Assembly: GCF_000220395.1 (NCBI RefSeq)
Contig: NW_004086722.1
Coordinates: forward strand, 1 to 46,607
Direction of reading: 5' to 3'
From: Ichthyophthirius multifiliis
Taxonomy: Eukaryota > Ciliophora > Oligohymenophorea > Hymenostomatida
DNA length: 46,607 nucleotides
Positions 25,435-39,338 of the stretch are shown here, piece by piece. A model generated the notes under the pieces. The model was given only the letters and a program-made list of their open reading frames with translations, was not told the origin of the DNA and did not search any database. Numbering within the stretch: position 1 is the stretch's first letter; each line of letters begins with the position of its first letter. A program made the position numbers and the translations under genes.

Positions 25435-26205
25435 ATGAATAATCACGATAGCAATAATTACGAATAAGAATAAGAAGAAGACGAAGAATAAAGAATTAAC
25501 TTTTATTAAATAATAAAAAGATTAAGAGAAGATGGGGAAAATTCTCCCGCATCTCGTTTGGTCTACGTAGCATATTTTAACGAAACTTTATTATAAACGT
25601 AAAATATCGACATAGAAAAGATGATGGAATAACGTAATAAAGATAAGTAAAAAGAAAAGGAATTATTTTAAGGATATTGTCTAATAAAAGGAGCATTTCT
25701 AATCCATTTGCTAGAAGGAGATTCTACAATAATAAATGAATTTATGTTAGGTTTGTATAATGATTTTAATAAAGAAAAATCTATTTATTTAAATTTAAAC
25801 ATAATTACTTTTAGCGAAGAAAATTCAACAAAAATGTTTGATAAATGGTATTGCGACAACTTATTTTAACCAGGGCCATAACTTACAACTGATATAGAAA
25901 AAACAGATTAATAAGTATAGGACAGAACATGGGAAATATATAATATGATATGTCTAGCAGGAAAAAAACATGCTCAAAAAGGTGTCAAAGATAAACTTTA
26001 AAAAAAAATTTCTTAAGATATTAATATTTCTGTTGATGATATGTGTTTAATGATTTCAAAATATTATATGAGTATAAATGATTATTATAATTTGTACTTA
26101 TCAAATCTTTAAATTAATTTAGATGGTGAAAAACAGTATCCCTATTAACCTTCTTTAATATCTATTTTAGAATTTTATTAAAATGGAAATTTAAAATAGT
26201 ATTGA
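25435..26205 (+). CDS. Hypothetical protein with possible BLUF/TEX47-like domain, 256 aa
   Basis: An intronless frame runs to TGA. It begins with an acidic Glu and Gln-rich stretch (residues 9-20). A region at about 40-110 follows with SRLVYVAYFNETLL and then GYCLIKGAFLIHLLEGD. A beta strand, a helix and a second strand ending in an HxLEG-type sequence recalls BLUF-like folds and the testis-expressed TEX47 family linked to motile cilia. The flavin-binding residues of true BLUF photoreceptors are not evident. The C-terminal half is mixed helical sequence without a recognised motif. The protein is certain to be protein-like; the family name is tentative. Confidence 0.7.
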
Positions 26206-26521
26206 ATAAAAAAAAAAATTAAGAATTCATATAATTATATATATAAAATAATTATTTATATTTTAATCTCCTCATGAATTATTGCCATTTATTACATAAT
26301 TTCATATTTTAATTTTAGAATAAAAATAATTATTTTTATTGTATTTAACGATTTCCATAGTTTTTTTTTATTTTAATTTAAAATTAAATTCATCAGGGAT
26401 TACTTAAGTATGATAAGCGTTAATTTATATATCTTTAGTTTATATATATTTATTTTTTAAAATTTATATAAAAATTTTCAAAAATTAAATAAATATTATA
26501 AAAATAAAAAAAACAATAAAA
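26206..26521. other. AT-rich spacer
   Basis: Short intergenic sequence upstream of the anoctamin gene; nothing else seen. Confidence 0.55.
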
Positions 26522-29500
26522 ATGTAATCTTTAAACTAATTAAAATCCGATACTAATAATTAAGTAATTGATTCTATTAAGATGCTATAGTAAATTGCAA
26601 TAAATTAATTATCAGGTAAAGATACTACATAAATTAATGAATATAGATTAATGTTAAGACCAGATGAAAAAACTTAAAATAAAATTTACAATTATATGTA
26701 AGTATACAGAAATAAAATAATAGGAAATCAATACGATAATAAATAAAAACCTAGAAAAGAAGAGAAATTCTTAAATAATAATGAAATAACAATTATCGAA
26801 AATAATTATTAAGATTTAGGTTTTGGCGAATTATGTATGACTTTCATAAATCCTGATTCTTTAGAAATTGGTTCAAAAAAATAAAAACCTGAATGTATAA
26901 CATATTAAAAGGCAGAGTAGGATTATGATTAATTTTTAAATTTAGTTAACATTAATATTCCATAAAGCGAAAGAATTTTACAAAAAAAAGCTTTTATGTT
27001 ATCTTTTTTATTACTTTAAGATTATGAAGAAAAAGATGAACAAAATCGTAAAATAACAACGTATAAAGACTTATAAAATCCAATATAAACAGAAAATGAG
27101 TAATAATTTAAATTGAACTCCCCAGATGGTAACCAATAAATAGTTAATATAGAACAAAAGTAAACAAAATCACCTATATAATAGTAGTAGGTTTAATAAG
27201 AAGATAAATAATAAAAAATAAAATAAAAAAAAGATATTAATTATATTTTAAAACTTATAAAAAAAATCTAATATTTAGAAAATAAAGAATCACCATAAAT
27301 AGGAAATACTTATTAACCATAAAATATGACGTAAGCTATTTAACCAGATGTAAAAAAAGCATAAAAAAAATTAATATAAATACAATATATTATTTAAATA
27401 AAAAAAGAACTAAAATAAAGCAAAATAAGATGATACAAAAAAACCTTAATTAACTCCATATAAAGTAACACAAAAAAATAATTAAGCAGATGAGCAAAAG
27501 AAATTAAATGATAAATAAAATTAAAAAAAAACTTTAAAAGATATAAAATAATAAGATATTAATGTTTAATATTTGAAATCAGAAAAAAAAATCAAAAAGC
27601 TAATACATTTCATTACAGACATAGATGCTTAAGAATTTAATTAAATTAAAAAAAAAAAAAATTTTGGTGGATTTTTAATAAAAAGAAATTATGACAAAGA
27701 TGACTACGATTGGTATTGTACAAATAAATATCCAAATGATTATTTAACATTGCTTAGATTTGCAATTCAGCTTAAGTTAACTTTAAATGGAATGCTTTTT
27801 ACTAGAACTTTTTTAAAAAAAACAGGAGATAAACTAATTTTAACAATTAAATCTTCGGAAGAAATTATTGCTTAAACTGCAAGTAAATATAAACTTTATA
27901 AATAAATAGAATTAGGATATGCTGATTTGCTTTCATTAGAACCATGTGATGATAAATATAGGTCTTTTATTTAATAAAATACTTATACAATAATAAAAAA
28001 AAAATAGGCCTTTAAGGTTAAAAAATTAAATAAAGAGTGCAATAATTCTATTTAAAAAGAAAATGAAAAACTAAGCAGCTCAATAATAATAGTAACAAGA
28101 GAAAAATACAAATAATAATTTATCAATAGAATAATAATCAATAAGAAAACTAAAAGAATACATTAACTTGGAAAACGATAAATTTTGGGAAATTTTAGCA
28201 TAAAAATAATTATTGTATAATAAAAAAATTGATTAAATTTGTTAAAATTTAAGAATAGAAAAACCTAATCATAGTATAGAAATTATGGATGATAATGCAG
28301 AAAATTCTAGAGATTAAAAGGATATTTGGTTAGCTTATTGTTTGTATTTAGATTATATGCTTTATTATATTAATAAAATGTAAATTTTATAAAAGTTCGT
28401 TAAAACAGATCCTGATGAAATCATATTGTAAAATTAAAGCTAAAAGAATTAATAAAAGAAAATTGTTAATTTTAATTCATTTTAAAAAAATGAAGCTTTT
28501 TTATATAAAGTATAACAAAAAAATTATTTATAAATATTTATTAATCGATTTGATTTGATTTTATTTTTATATTTTCTTCATTTTTTTAAAAAACTAAATG
28601 AAAGTTCTTTATCAATTTATTCTATCTTATATTTTTAGGAGATTGAGTTTTTTTAAAAAAAAAACTATAGAAAAAATCAAAAATAATATCAATAATAGTG
28701 ATATATATATTATTTAAAAAGTTAATTTTTAGAAAAGCATTAGGAGAAACAAATAATTATTTTCATATTGTAAAAGGGATTTTTTCAACAAAAAAGAAAT
28801 TAAAAAATATATGGGATTATTTAAATGTTAATATCCCAATGACACCTTACGCTTAATATTTTTAATCTTAAAATAAGTATTTTGAGTTGGCTTGGAGAAA
28901 ATATGAAGTAAATGAAGTAAAGGCAAGGTCATAATTTATGAACATGGAAAAAATTAAGATTTGTAATATTATAGTTTAAAATAATGTAATTATATTACAA
29001 AATAAAATAAAATAGTTATAAAAAACAAAAAACATAGATCTTTCTATTAAAATTAAAAATTGATAAATATATTTGTGATTATTTCCCTATTCATGAACCC
29101 CATTAATTACTTGGGGAAGAAAAAATGGTTTATTTTCGTCCTTTAATAGATGCATAATACCTTTAAAATCCTTAGCTTACGGAAACATAAGAAAAAATTA
29201 GAAAATTATTTCTTATTGTAGAAAAATATTCAGAAGGTAGCGATTTTGATAGTGAAAGCTTAGTTAAAGAAAATTCTTTTGATTTATTTCAACCTTGGAA
29301 TTTAAATATAGATAGTATACGTGACTATTTTGGTGAAAAAATTGCTATTTATTTCCTTTTTTTATAATATTACACAAAGAAATTAGCGCTTATAAGCCTA
29401 ATTTCTATTATAGTCTAAATAATATAATAAGAACATGAATCATTATAAGTAGTAGCAGGATTTAGGATATTCTTTTCAATGTTGATTATGTTTTGGTAGG

Positions 29501-31284
29501 TATTATTTATGTAAAATTGGAAAAAATAATAAGTAATTTTCTCTATTATGTACGGTTAAGAAAAGCTTTAAGAATAAGAAGTAGAAAGACCATAATTTAA
29601 AGGATAATATAGGCGTTCTACTTAAAACGATAATATAAATTTTATTTTTTACCCTAGTTGGAAGAGGTAGTTTTTATTTTCCCTATCTATTTTAGTGAGT
29701 ATAATTATTGTTTCTATTGTTGTAGGTATTATCATTGGTTTGTTTATTTTAAGAGGAATTCTTATTAATAATAATATTTTAACTAAAATTCCTATTATTA
29801 ACCCGCCAGGATTAATTGGAATTATTAACTCAATATAAATCTTAATATTTAATTATAGTAATAAAAAATATACATTTTATAATTAATTTAGTTTAAATTA
29901 TTATAAAAAGTATATGTTTTATTTAATAAATGGATGACATAGAAAGAAAATCATTAGTTAGCTTAAACATTTGAAAATTCTTTTATTGTAAAAATATTTT
30001 TGTTTACTTTTTGTAATACTTTTGCTTCAGTCTTTATGATTAGTTTCTTTGATTAAATATTAGCAATTACAAAAGAAGAAGAAACTTTTGTATAATAAGC
30101 GGATGGAGAATTTCAAACTGAACGCACAAAATATGATTTACTAGAATTATGTAGAACAAATAAAGATTAATAACCTGAAGAATTTGATTGTTTTGAATCG
30201 CTTGGATATTAAATATAATCGATATTTTTAATTAATTTAATAAAAAATATACCTGAATTACTTGTACCTTTAATAAAATAATTAATTACTAAAAATTTAA
30301 GTAATGAAGATGAAACCCTTATTTTACACCCTTTTAACTAAATAGACTCCTATATAGATGCATAATTAAATTTAGAATAATATATGACTAATGATGACAT
30401 TGACGGAACTTTAGGTGATTACATGGAACTTGTTATTTAATTTGCTTTTCTTGTATTATTTGGAGTAGCTTTTCCTATTTCATTTATGTTAGCTTTTATT
30501 AATAATGTTTTAGAGATTTAGGTTGATAAAATAAAATTGATATATTTCGTTCGAAGACCAGTAAAATTAAAAAATAAAACATACTAATAAATTAATTAAA
30601 TTTTTAGTTTCCGACAAATGCATGTGATATAGGCCCTTGGGTGAAGATTTTGGAAATTATATCTTTTCTTTCAATTTTTACAAATATAGGTATAATGATT
30701 ATTATATATAAATATGTATTTTAATCTTAGGTTTATTAGTTTATACAAGTTATACAATACAATCATTTTATCCTGAATATGAATATAAATTTATAGAAGA
30801 AATAGATTAAAATAGTAAATAATATATGAACCTTACAGAAGAATAAATTTAGAATCTAGTCGATATTTAAAATACATAAAATATGGAATTACTTCAATAA
30901 AAATAGCAGATAGCATTCTTTACATTATTAGTTATCTTTTTATTCTTTAAATATATAGTAACTATCCTTGTAAAAGATGTTCCCGAAATATCTAATATTA
31001 TTAAAAAAAGGCATAAACATATTATTAATAATTGCCTTCATGGTGTAGAAGATGAAGTTGCTAAATGTACTTATTCAAATTAAGCTAGTCAAATAATTTA
31101 AGGAGTTGATTATGAGAATTATAATAACAAATTATAAAAAGATTAAAATTATATTAAATAAAAAGAAGAATTAAAGTTTTTAATATAAAAATAACATAAT
31201 GAAAAAGATAAGCTTTTGATGAAAATAATATTCAAAAACTAAAACGAATTATAAAAGACATTAAATTAAAAAAAAACATAATGA
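26522..31284 (+). CDS. Anoctamin (TMEM16) family membrane protein, multi-exon
   Basis: The anoctamin domain is clear from about 27540 to 31100. Cytosolic N-domain sequence (DYDWYCTNKYPNDYLTLLRF, then ADLLSLEP) precedes the conserved DSIRDYFGEKIAIYFLF entering TM1. Later come TQKENHQLAQTFENS, the TM7 motif GDYMELVIQFAF (30414-30449) and FINNVLEIQVD (TM8, near 30495-30527), then RRP and PTNACDIGPWVKILE. The Glu of MEL and the Glu and Asp of LEIQVD sit where TMEM16 proteins bind calcium, so channel or scramblase activity is possible. Clear introns are 29858-29910, 30561-30607 and 30690-30730. Others are needed near 27320-27430, 27995-28090, 28520-28730 and 28960-29065 but their edges are unresolved. 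The first 300 codons form a Gln/Lys-rich extension not typical of the family. Stop is TGA at 31282-31284. Confidence 0.88.
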
Positions 31285-31416
31285 ATATAAATAGAATTTT
31301 ATATTTATTTTAATATATAGTTTTTAAATATATATATTTTATTTTATTTTTTTTGGAAAAAAATATAAAATAAAATAAATAAAAAATATTAAAATATATA
31401 ATAGTTATTTCTAAAA

Positions 31417-31931
31417 ATGGAAAAACTTAATATTTACCGTTATTAGCTTGAAGAATAAGTAAGATTTTTGTCCAAAAATTCAATTAATTAAAAAAAATAT
31501 ACAATTAAATTATAATAAAATGGCAAATATTTATAACCAAATATATTTATAGGTAGATTAATGGAATTAATATTCATTAGAATTAAAAGAGAAAATTGGA
31601 AATCCTATATGCTAAAAGCATTCTAATTTACATCAAGATATTTCTAAAATTAAAGAAAAATATTTTTTTAGCTATTTAAATGATGCTTAGCGATAAGTAT
31701 TATTAGGCTTATTATCATTATATTTTCCTTTTGTGAATAGAAAATGTAAATTACATATATTTTTTTTTTTAAAAATAAAATAAAATATATATTAAAGATT
31801 TGAAAAAAAGTTTCTCTAGTTCATTTAGACTTTCATTATATATTTATTTTGGTTTAGGATTAATTATTCATCCAGAAACATACAGCTCATTTTTCTATAT
31901 ACCTAATTTACAAGCACATAAAAAATAATGA
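31417..31931 (+). CDS. Small three-exon protein, 122 aa
   Basis: Exons 31417-31458, 31553-31745 and 31798-31931 join in frame through two GT-AG introns of 94 and 52 nt. The first has a strong GTAAGA donor. The product starts MEKLNIYRYQLEEQVDQWNQ and continues with a mixed helical segment and LNDAQRQVLLGLLSLYFPF. Near the end is a moderately hydrophobic stretch, LYIYFGLGLIIHP, that could be one membrane-associated helix. TGA ends the frame. The consistent phases (0 and 1) support the model. No family was recognised. Confidence 0.65.
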
Positions 31932-32428
31932 AATAATTAAAAAATATAATTTTAATTATTAATTTTAAATAAATATTAATAATATCTATAAATATTATTA
32001 AATGATTATTTATATACAAAAAAATATAAAAATATAAGTTGTTTTAAAAAAAAATATTAATAAAAAAAAATATGCATTATATCTCATTTAAGAATTACCA
32101 GTAATATTAATTATTATTATTATTACATATGGATATTAATTTATCAAAAACATAAATAATTATTATATTTTATTACTTTTAGTGTTGATTAAAATTTATT
32201 AATTGCGTTATACATAAAAAAAAATATATATATTTTTTAATTTATATATTCTAAATATTTTTTTTATTTTAATTATTTAAATTTTAAATAAAATAATATA
32301 TATTAAAATATAAAATATATGTGTATTTTATAATAATCAAGTATATATTGTATAATTTAAATAAAAATATTATTAATGCATTTTGTAATTTATTTTTTTA
32401 TTAATAAAGATTCTTCATTAACCCTTCC
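31932..32428. other. AT-rich sequence between convergent genes
   Basis: It contains a short ATT repeat near 32110-32130. No gene was recognised. Confidence 0.5.
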
Positions 32429-32937
32429 TCATATATTGATTTTTGTTAATAGATCTTAATTTATTTTTTTCCCTATGATTTAATTGATGAGTAATTACAA
32501 TAATTTTTATTTTTTACTAAATAAAAATATAAATTTAAATCTATTTTATTGTAAAGAACTTTTAGAATTTGTGTATAATGAGTTTTATTATATTTTTATA
32601 ATTAATTAAATAAATACTTGTAAATTAGTTCTATTTTAATTATTCTAATTTAAAGAAGTCTAAATATCTTTGAATTATTAAAAATATATTATTAGGTTTA
32701 AATAAGTTTCAAGCAGAGTTTCCTGCAATTGTTTAGTTTATATTTTAAATCTTTCTCCTATTATAGTTATATTTCTTTTTCTTTTCATTACAATTAAAAG
32801 TAGAATAATTAAGGTAAAAATAAAAAGCGAATTATTCATTATCTCAAAATAATAAAAGTAGAGTAAAATTAAATAAAAATTAATTCTATATATGAATTTT
32901 TTTTGTAAACTTTAATTATTAAACAATAATTATTATA

Positions 32938-32970
<33 letters not shown>

Positions 32971-34830
32971 TTATTTTTATATACTTAATTCATATAAAAA
33001 TAAACGATTATTTGTAATATAATTATAAGCTAATAGTCAAATACTAACATATTTATTTGATTTCATTTGCAAATAGTGATACATATTTATAATTTTCTTT
33101 ATTGCTTTATATTGTATATTTTTAACTAATCACATATTATTTTCTTATTTTTTACTTTTATAAAAGATAAATCATTTAAATAATCATTCGTTTAGTTGTT
33201 GTTTTTAATATCGATAATTTTATTTTACTTTTTTATTATTTTAAGATTATTAAGAAAAAAGTGTATATAAATTAAAGTTTTATAATTAATATTAATATTC
33301 TAATTTTATTTCTTTCATTTAAAGACTTATATTATTATTAATAAATACTTTATTTGAAAAATTTATTTTTTAATTACAATTTCTTATTTAATCCATTTTT
33401 TTTTTTTTTTAAAAAAAAAAATTATTTCCAATAATTATTATAATATTCAAATTTTATCCTTTATAGATTACTAATCACATATCAAAAAATGTTTATCATA
33501 ATTACATAATTTTTTTGATTCATATATTTATTTTTCCATAAATGAAAAATTATAATAAAAGCATTAAATTCTATTAATATTTATATTATGTCAATTACTT
33601 TATTAATATATTACTGTTTTAATATTTATTCTAAATTAAATATATAATTTCTTAATTTTTATTAATTTAGATCTTAATAAAGAATTCTATTTAATAGGAT
33701 TAATTTCTCATCAACTTTTTCGAAAATATATTTATCTAAAATTTGGCATATGTTTTATATAATTTTGTATTATAGTTCATCAATTATGCCTTTAAATAAT
33801 AATATTAAAAATATAATATTGAATTAAAATTTCTAACACGTACTATGTTTTATATTCCTTTATTTTCTATAACATAATATTCGATTATTTATTTAAATTT
33901 TATTATTATTTTTATATAATAAATTAAATTATATAAATAAATTTAATTTATTTTTGTGTTAATGCAATTTAGAAATTATTTTAAAACTTTAATAAAATCT
34001 TCTTAAGTTAAATATATTATATGATTATATGAGATATTGATATAATCTTTATATTATATTTTCTTTATTTTAATGTAAAAAGACATTATTAACCGAAAAT
34101 TTATAATTTCTGTCAATTAAATAAATAATTATATTTGCAATAAATATATATAATAAAATAAGTTTTTTATATCATAAAATAAAATTCATTTTATTGATAT
34201 ATTTGCTTTTGAAAATTAAATTTGACTTTTATTAATGTAAAATATTGTATTGTCAATTTATCTATGTCCATATAAAGTTTCTTTCATATTTAAATTTAAT
34301 TCATTTAATATATTTTCACTAAAATTAAACATAAAATTTTTGTTTTAATCAATATTTATCCAAAAATATATTTATAAATTTCTTCTATTAAGTTTTTCAA
34401 ATATTCTATGGAAAAAAATTTAAATTCATAGATATTTGTATCATAAAATTTAAAAAATTTTAATTTAAGATTTAAATACAGCTGAATATTAAGCTATTTC
34501 ATGAAAAAGAGAAAATGGCATTAACATTATAAAAAAAATAAAAAATTATAATCGTAAAAATAATATATGTTTTTATAATTAGTCAGAGGTTAATATCTTC
34601 TAACCAAAAAATATCATAGTATTAAATTAAAGGATTAAAATATAATTATTTAAATTTTTTTTTTATCAATATTTTTTTTTTATTTTGGCAAACTTTATTC
34701 GGTTATAGAGTTTATGAATAAAAATTAAAAAATAACAAGAACAAATTATTTAATAATTATTGGTATATTTCTTTATATGTTTTCAGCAATTCAAATAAAT
34801 AAAATTTTATAAATAAAATTAATAATAAAA
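32429..34830 (-). CDS. Unidentified intron-rich gene, minus strand
   Basis: Several protein-like segments on the minus strand need splicing to join. From the 5' side they are LKTYKEIYQQLLNNLF (near 34790), MLMPFSLFHEIAQYSAVFKS (from 34527), IYEFKFFSIEYLKNLIEEIY, NFSENILNELNLNMKETLYG, VDEKLILLNRILYQDLNQ, MEKQIYESKKLCNYDKHFL and GERFKIQTKQLQETLLETYL. The last runs to TGA at 32431-32429. The content is helical, Leu, Ile, Lys and Gln-rich. Start, exon edges and even the number of genes are uncertain. It may be related to, or split from, the next minus-strand gene. No family was recognised. Confidence 0.45.
32938..32971. repeat. (ATT)n microsatellite
   Basis: Eleven near-perfect ATT units, probably within an intron or spacer of the minus-strand gene. 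Confidence 0.9.
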
Positions 34831-35598
34831 AAACAAATATATAATATGTAATCGATAAAACAATATAGATTCAAAAAAAAAACAAGTAAAAAACTGAAGA
34901 GAGTAAAAAAAGAAGTAAATATTTAATAAATTTACAATTATTAATCTATTAAATTTCTATAAATCTATATTATAAATATTTATAAAAAAAAATTAAATTG
35001 AGATATAAAAAAAAATTTATAAAATAAAACATCTAAAAAAAATGTTAAATAATATATTTTTTTATTTTAAATAATATAAATTAAAATAAAATAAAAAAAA
35101 AAGTGATTTATCGAAAAAAAAAAAATTTAAGTTAAAAAAAATAAAAAAAAAAAAAAGAAAAATAAAATATAAAATTTAAAATATTTATAAAATTTAAAAA
35201 AAAATTATAAAATAAAAAATATATAAATATCAAATATTATATATAAATATAAATATAAAATTATATATAGTTTTTTTTTTTAACTTTTTTATAGCTTTTA
35301 TTTTATTTATTATTTTTTTCAATTTTTTATTTTTTATAATTTTTCTTTATTTATATTTAATAACATATTACATATATTTTTAAGATAATTTATTTGCTAT
35401 TAATAAAAGCTTTAAAAATATATTTATTAATATGAAAATGTATTTATATTAAATATAGATAATTATTATAAAAATATAGTTTGAAATTTCTATTTAATTA
35501 TTTTTAATATATTTATAATATTTATACTTAATGAAAATAATAAAAAAATTTTAAGATTTTTACAAAATAGACTATTAAATTTAAAGATTACATTTTAG
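34831..35598. other. A-rich and AT-rich sequence between two minus-strand genes
   Basis: Long A runs (for example 35090-35160) and matching T runs near 35270 dominate. No coding pattern was seen. Confidence 0.5.
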
Positions 35599-38500
35599 TC
35601 ATTCGTTTTATAATATGTAAAATATTTTATCTTTAAATTATTAATCCATTCTTATGAAATTGTTTTCTTAAATCATTTATTTTGTTTTCTCTATTTTTTT
35701 AAAAAAATTAATAAAATTTGTAATAAAATACAATCTATGAGTAATTAACAAATTTCCATTATCGTTTTTATGCAATTCAAAAACAATTAAAAATTGTTTT
35801 AATTTTCTTAATTTAAGTTTTCCTTTAAAATAAAAATATATTAATTTAAAGATTTCGTTAAATAATACATCAAATAGTAAAAACATTGTTAAAATTGATT
35901 CTTTAAACAATTACTAAGTATTTAATTCAATTTGTATATAATATTTTAAAATAATTATCAAATCTAGCATTCTTTCTATATTTGTAAATTATTCTTTTTA
36001 AATATTTTATAAATATAATGATAGTAAAAATTAATTACCATGTTTAGTTAAAAAATTACACAATTAAGAATAAGTTACTATGTTTATATTATATTTATTC
36101 TAAATTTTATAAAATTATATTAGTTCTTCTTTGATATTTTAATTATTTTAAGAACCCTAATTATCTACTAAATTATTTATATTTCTCTAAATTAAATTAA
36201 TTAAATAAAGCGATTTAAAGCTATCGTTAACATTACTTTCAAGAAATAGTAAGTTAGATTTTTATTCTTTAAAAGGATCAATATAAAGTTAATAAATATA
36301 ATATATCTTCGGAAAATTTAATTTTAAAACTTTTTCAATTTAACTCATTAAATCCCCTTCAAAATCCTCAAACAACCTAAAGTAAAAATATTTATTTTAG
36401 TTTTAAAAATTCTATTTTTCAAATTAAACATATCCGATAACAAAACTATTAATCAAATTTTCTTATTATTATAAAATGCATATAATTTCTTATAAACCAT
36501 AACTAAATTAGTAATATATATGAAACATTTGCTAATAAATATTATTTTATCTGCATATTTTAAAAGCTAATTCATAATAATTATTAGAATATAGAAATTA
36601 ATAAAATTATTATTATTAATCTTAAAAAGCTATTATTAATATATATTCACAAATATTATAAATTTACGTATTATATTTTTTTATTAAGTTTTAATCAAAT
36701 GTTTTAAAAACTAATTATATAAAATTAATTGTTTATTTTATTAATTATTTCTATAATAAACTTTCTTCATCTTCTTCTTACTTTAAAAATAATTTTAAAT
36801 TATATTAAGAGTCTATAAAGCTAATATGTGTAATTCCACAGCAACAATATTCCCATAACTAAAATTTATTTTAAAAGTTTTTAATTTAATAAAATATTAT
36901 TTTTCGAATTTAATATTTTAAATTACTTTAAAACTTAAATCTATTTAAGTTTGATCTTAAAATATAGTTTAATTTTCAATTAATATATTTTAATTTTAAG
37001 TAAATGTTTGAAATACTTAATCAATTTATTCAACATTCAAATAAACTTAGTTTATGTTTTCATATTCCAAAAATAAATCATATTATTTTTTTATTGTTTA
37101 ATTTAATAAATTTTAAATGTTTTCTTTTTATTCACTTTCATTTAATTATAAAACTCTTATTTATTTTGCAAGTTAAATTCTTTATAAACTATTATATAAT
37201 AATATTACAATTTAGTTTATATTTTATAATTTTTATAAATTTGAATTCGTTATTAGTAATAATATTTATTATAATTTATTCATTTTCTTAAATAATTCAT
37301 AAATTATTTAATCATCATTTTGAATATTAGAGCTATTCATATTATGTATACTATTATTTAATTTTTCTTGCTTTTTATTCTTAATTTCTTCACAATCAAC
37401 AGCGATTATAATATTTCTAGTTTTTTCTGCTGTTATATCTTTTATGATTTACTCTAATTCTTTACATATTGTTTAAGACTAATTATTTTCTATAAGCTAA
37501 TTAATTTGAATTTTTTATTATTCCTATTTTAAATTTTAATATAATTATATATTAATTTATTTTTATTTTTACTAAGTCAATATTTAGTTAAATAATTTTT
37601 AAGAATTCTTAATAAATTTATGATTTTTAATTGTCTTAGTTTTTCTATAAGCCTTAGATTAAAATATTTTATTAATTTTAAAATACCTTATTTTATTTCA
37701 TATTTAAAAATAAATATTTTTGATTTTATTTAAATTTTATTACAAGATTTTATGAAGCAATCTCTGTTATCCCGTTTTCAGATCCAAAAACTATAGAAAT
37801 ATTATGCTTATTTTTTAAAATAATTCCAAAACCCTTATTTATAAAATAGAATAAAAATATTAATTTATATTACATTAACTTATTAGTTACAAAGCTTATC
37901 ATCTAAAGAATAAATTTAGGATTAATTTTATTAAAAGTATAAATGTCCAATTTATTAAATAATGTCGTTATAAATAAAAAAATAAAAATTATCACCTTTT
38001 TTATATATTATAAACATTTTTTATAAAAAATACTAAAATCAATATATAAAATAAGCAATTACTAAAACTTTAATCTAAAATCTTAGCTTAGTATTATAGA
38101 TCAATATTATTTGAATCCAATATTTTTTTTAAATATATTTATAAACTTTTATTTTCATTTATGACAATCTATAGAAATTTTGGTTTTAGAAATATTGTAA
38201 AAAAAATATTTTACTATAATAAAATTAATAGCATTTTCATTATTTCTTTTTTTTAATTCTGCTAATGCAGATATAATATAATAATTATTTTCTTGCTTTA
38301 CGGAAAACTCTATAATATTTATTTCTTTGAATTATTATTTTTATTAAATATAAATTTAATCAAGTAAGTTAATTTGAACTAATTACTTTAATTTAAAAAA
38401 AAAACTAATTTTATATATAATATTTAATAATATTTTTACTTTTATTTATAATATTATAATTTCCTTTTGTGTTTATTATAGAATAATTTGGTAAATTAAA

Positions 38501-39338
38501 ATATTATTCTCATATTATAAAAATAAATCTAAAAATAATCCTGTTTGTAAAAAATTAGATTTTAATAATTTAACTCTTCCTAGAATATCTTTAAATCCAT
38601 TGAAGTTAATTAAATTTTTTATTTTTTTTATTATCTTTAAAGTAAATAATTAATATTAATAAAATAATATAAAATTTACGCTCTATTAATAAATATTTAT
38701 CTTTTAATAACGTAATTAATTAATATATTTAACTATTTAGAAAAAATATAAATTTCCTAAATTTGTAAAGGTTACAAATACAAAATTATTATCCTTTGAA
38801 AAATAGTTTATATAAAAAAATACTAATATAATTTACTAATTCAACTATTTAAGAAATAGATATGATATTTTCCTTTTATTTCAATTCTTATATATTAAAT
38901 ATTTTAGGATAATTATTTTCACAAAATAACTATTATAAAAATACTTTGTTTTCATTAAAAACAATTGTGTATTTTTATAATTCATTTGCAACATAGCTTT
39001 AAATTTATAAAAAATAATATTTATGAATATATATTTTAATTACTATTAAATTATCTTTATGTTATCAGCATTTAAAATTTTTGGAAATTAACAAACTGAT
39101 ATTGAGTAGTTTAATACCTAATCTTATTGATATTCACAAAAAATTACAGTTTTTTAGTCCATTTTTAAAATCCAAAATAATAAATTATTTTAATCAAATC
39201 CAATTTTTAAATAATTTGTTCCTTAATAAAAATATAAAATTATTAGTACAATTTTTTACTTTTTTAAATGTTCTAAAATAAATCATTATTAATAAACCTA
39301 AAATTATCTTATTAACTATTTTAAGATATAAGTTCCAT
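35599..39338 (-). CDS. Large unidentified intron-rich gene, minus strand
   Basis: The start ATG at 39338 begins MELISQNSQQDNFRFINNDL. Further segments on the minus strand include DNNFVFVTFTNLGNLYFFQ and FNGFKDILGRVKLLKSNFLQ. A long coiled-coil-like exon between about 37520 and 36450 contains ELEQIIKDITAEKTRNIIIA. Beyond it are FRLFEDFEGDLMSQIEKVL, SQLCNFLTKHGNQFLLSLYL and FLIVFELHKNDNGNLLITHR, ending IFYILQNE at TGA 35601-35599. Short introns such as one near 38780-38820 are consistent with GT-AG rules, but the full structure is not resolved. The spliced product would be well over 900 residues, with helical repeats or coiled coil and no clear membrane segment. I do not recognise the family. 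Confidence 0.55.

Noticed and set aside
35090..35290. A-rich and T-rich blocks as a stem-loop or retroelement tail
   Set aside because: The blocks are irregular homopolymers typical of this genome, with no target-site duplication or coding sequence nearby.
37004..37291. Plus-strand 95-codon hydrophobic open frame
   Set aside because: It lies opposite a minus-strand exon with better amino-acid balance, so it is an antisense shadow.
39081..39281. Plus-strand 66-codon open frame
   Set aside because: It is antisense to the first exon of the minus-strand gene starting at 39338.
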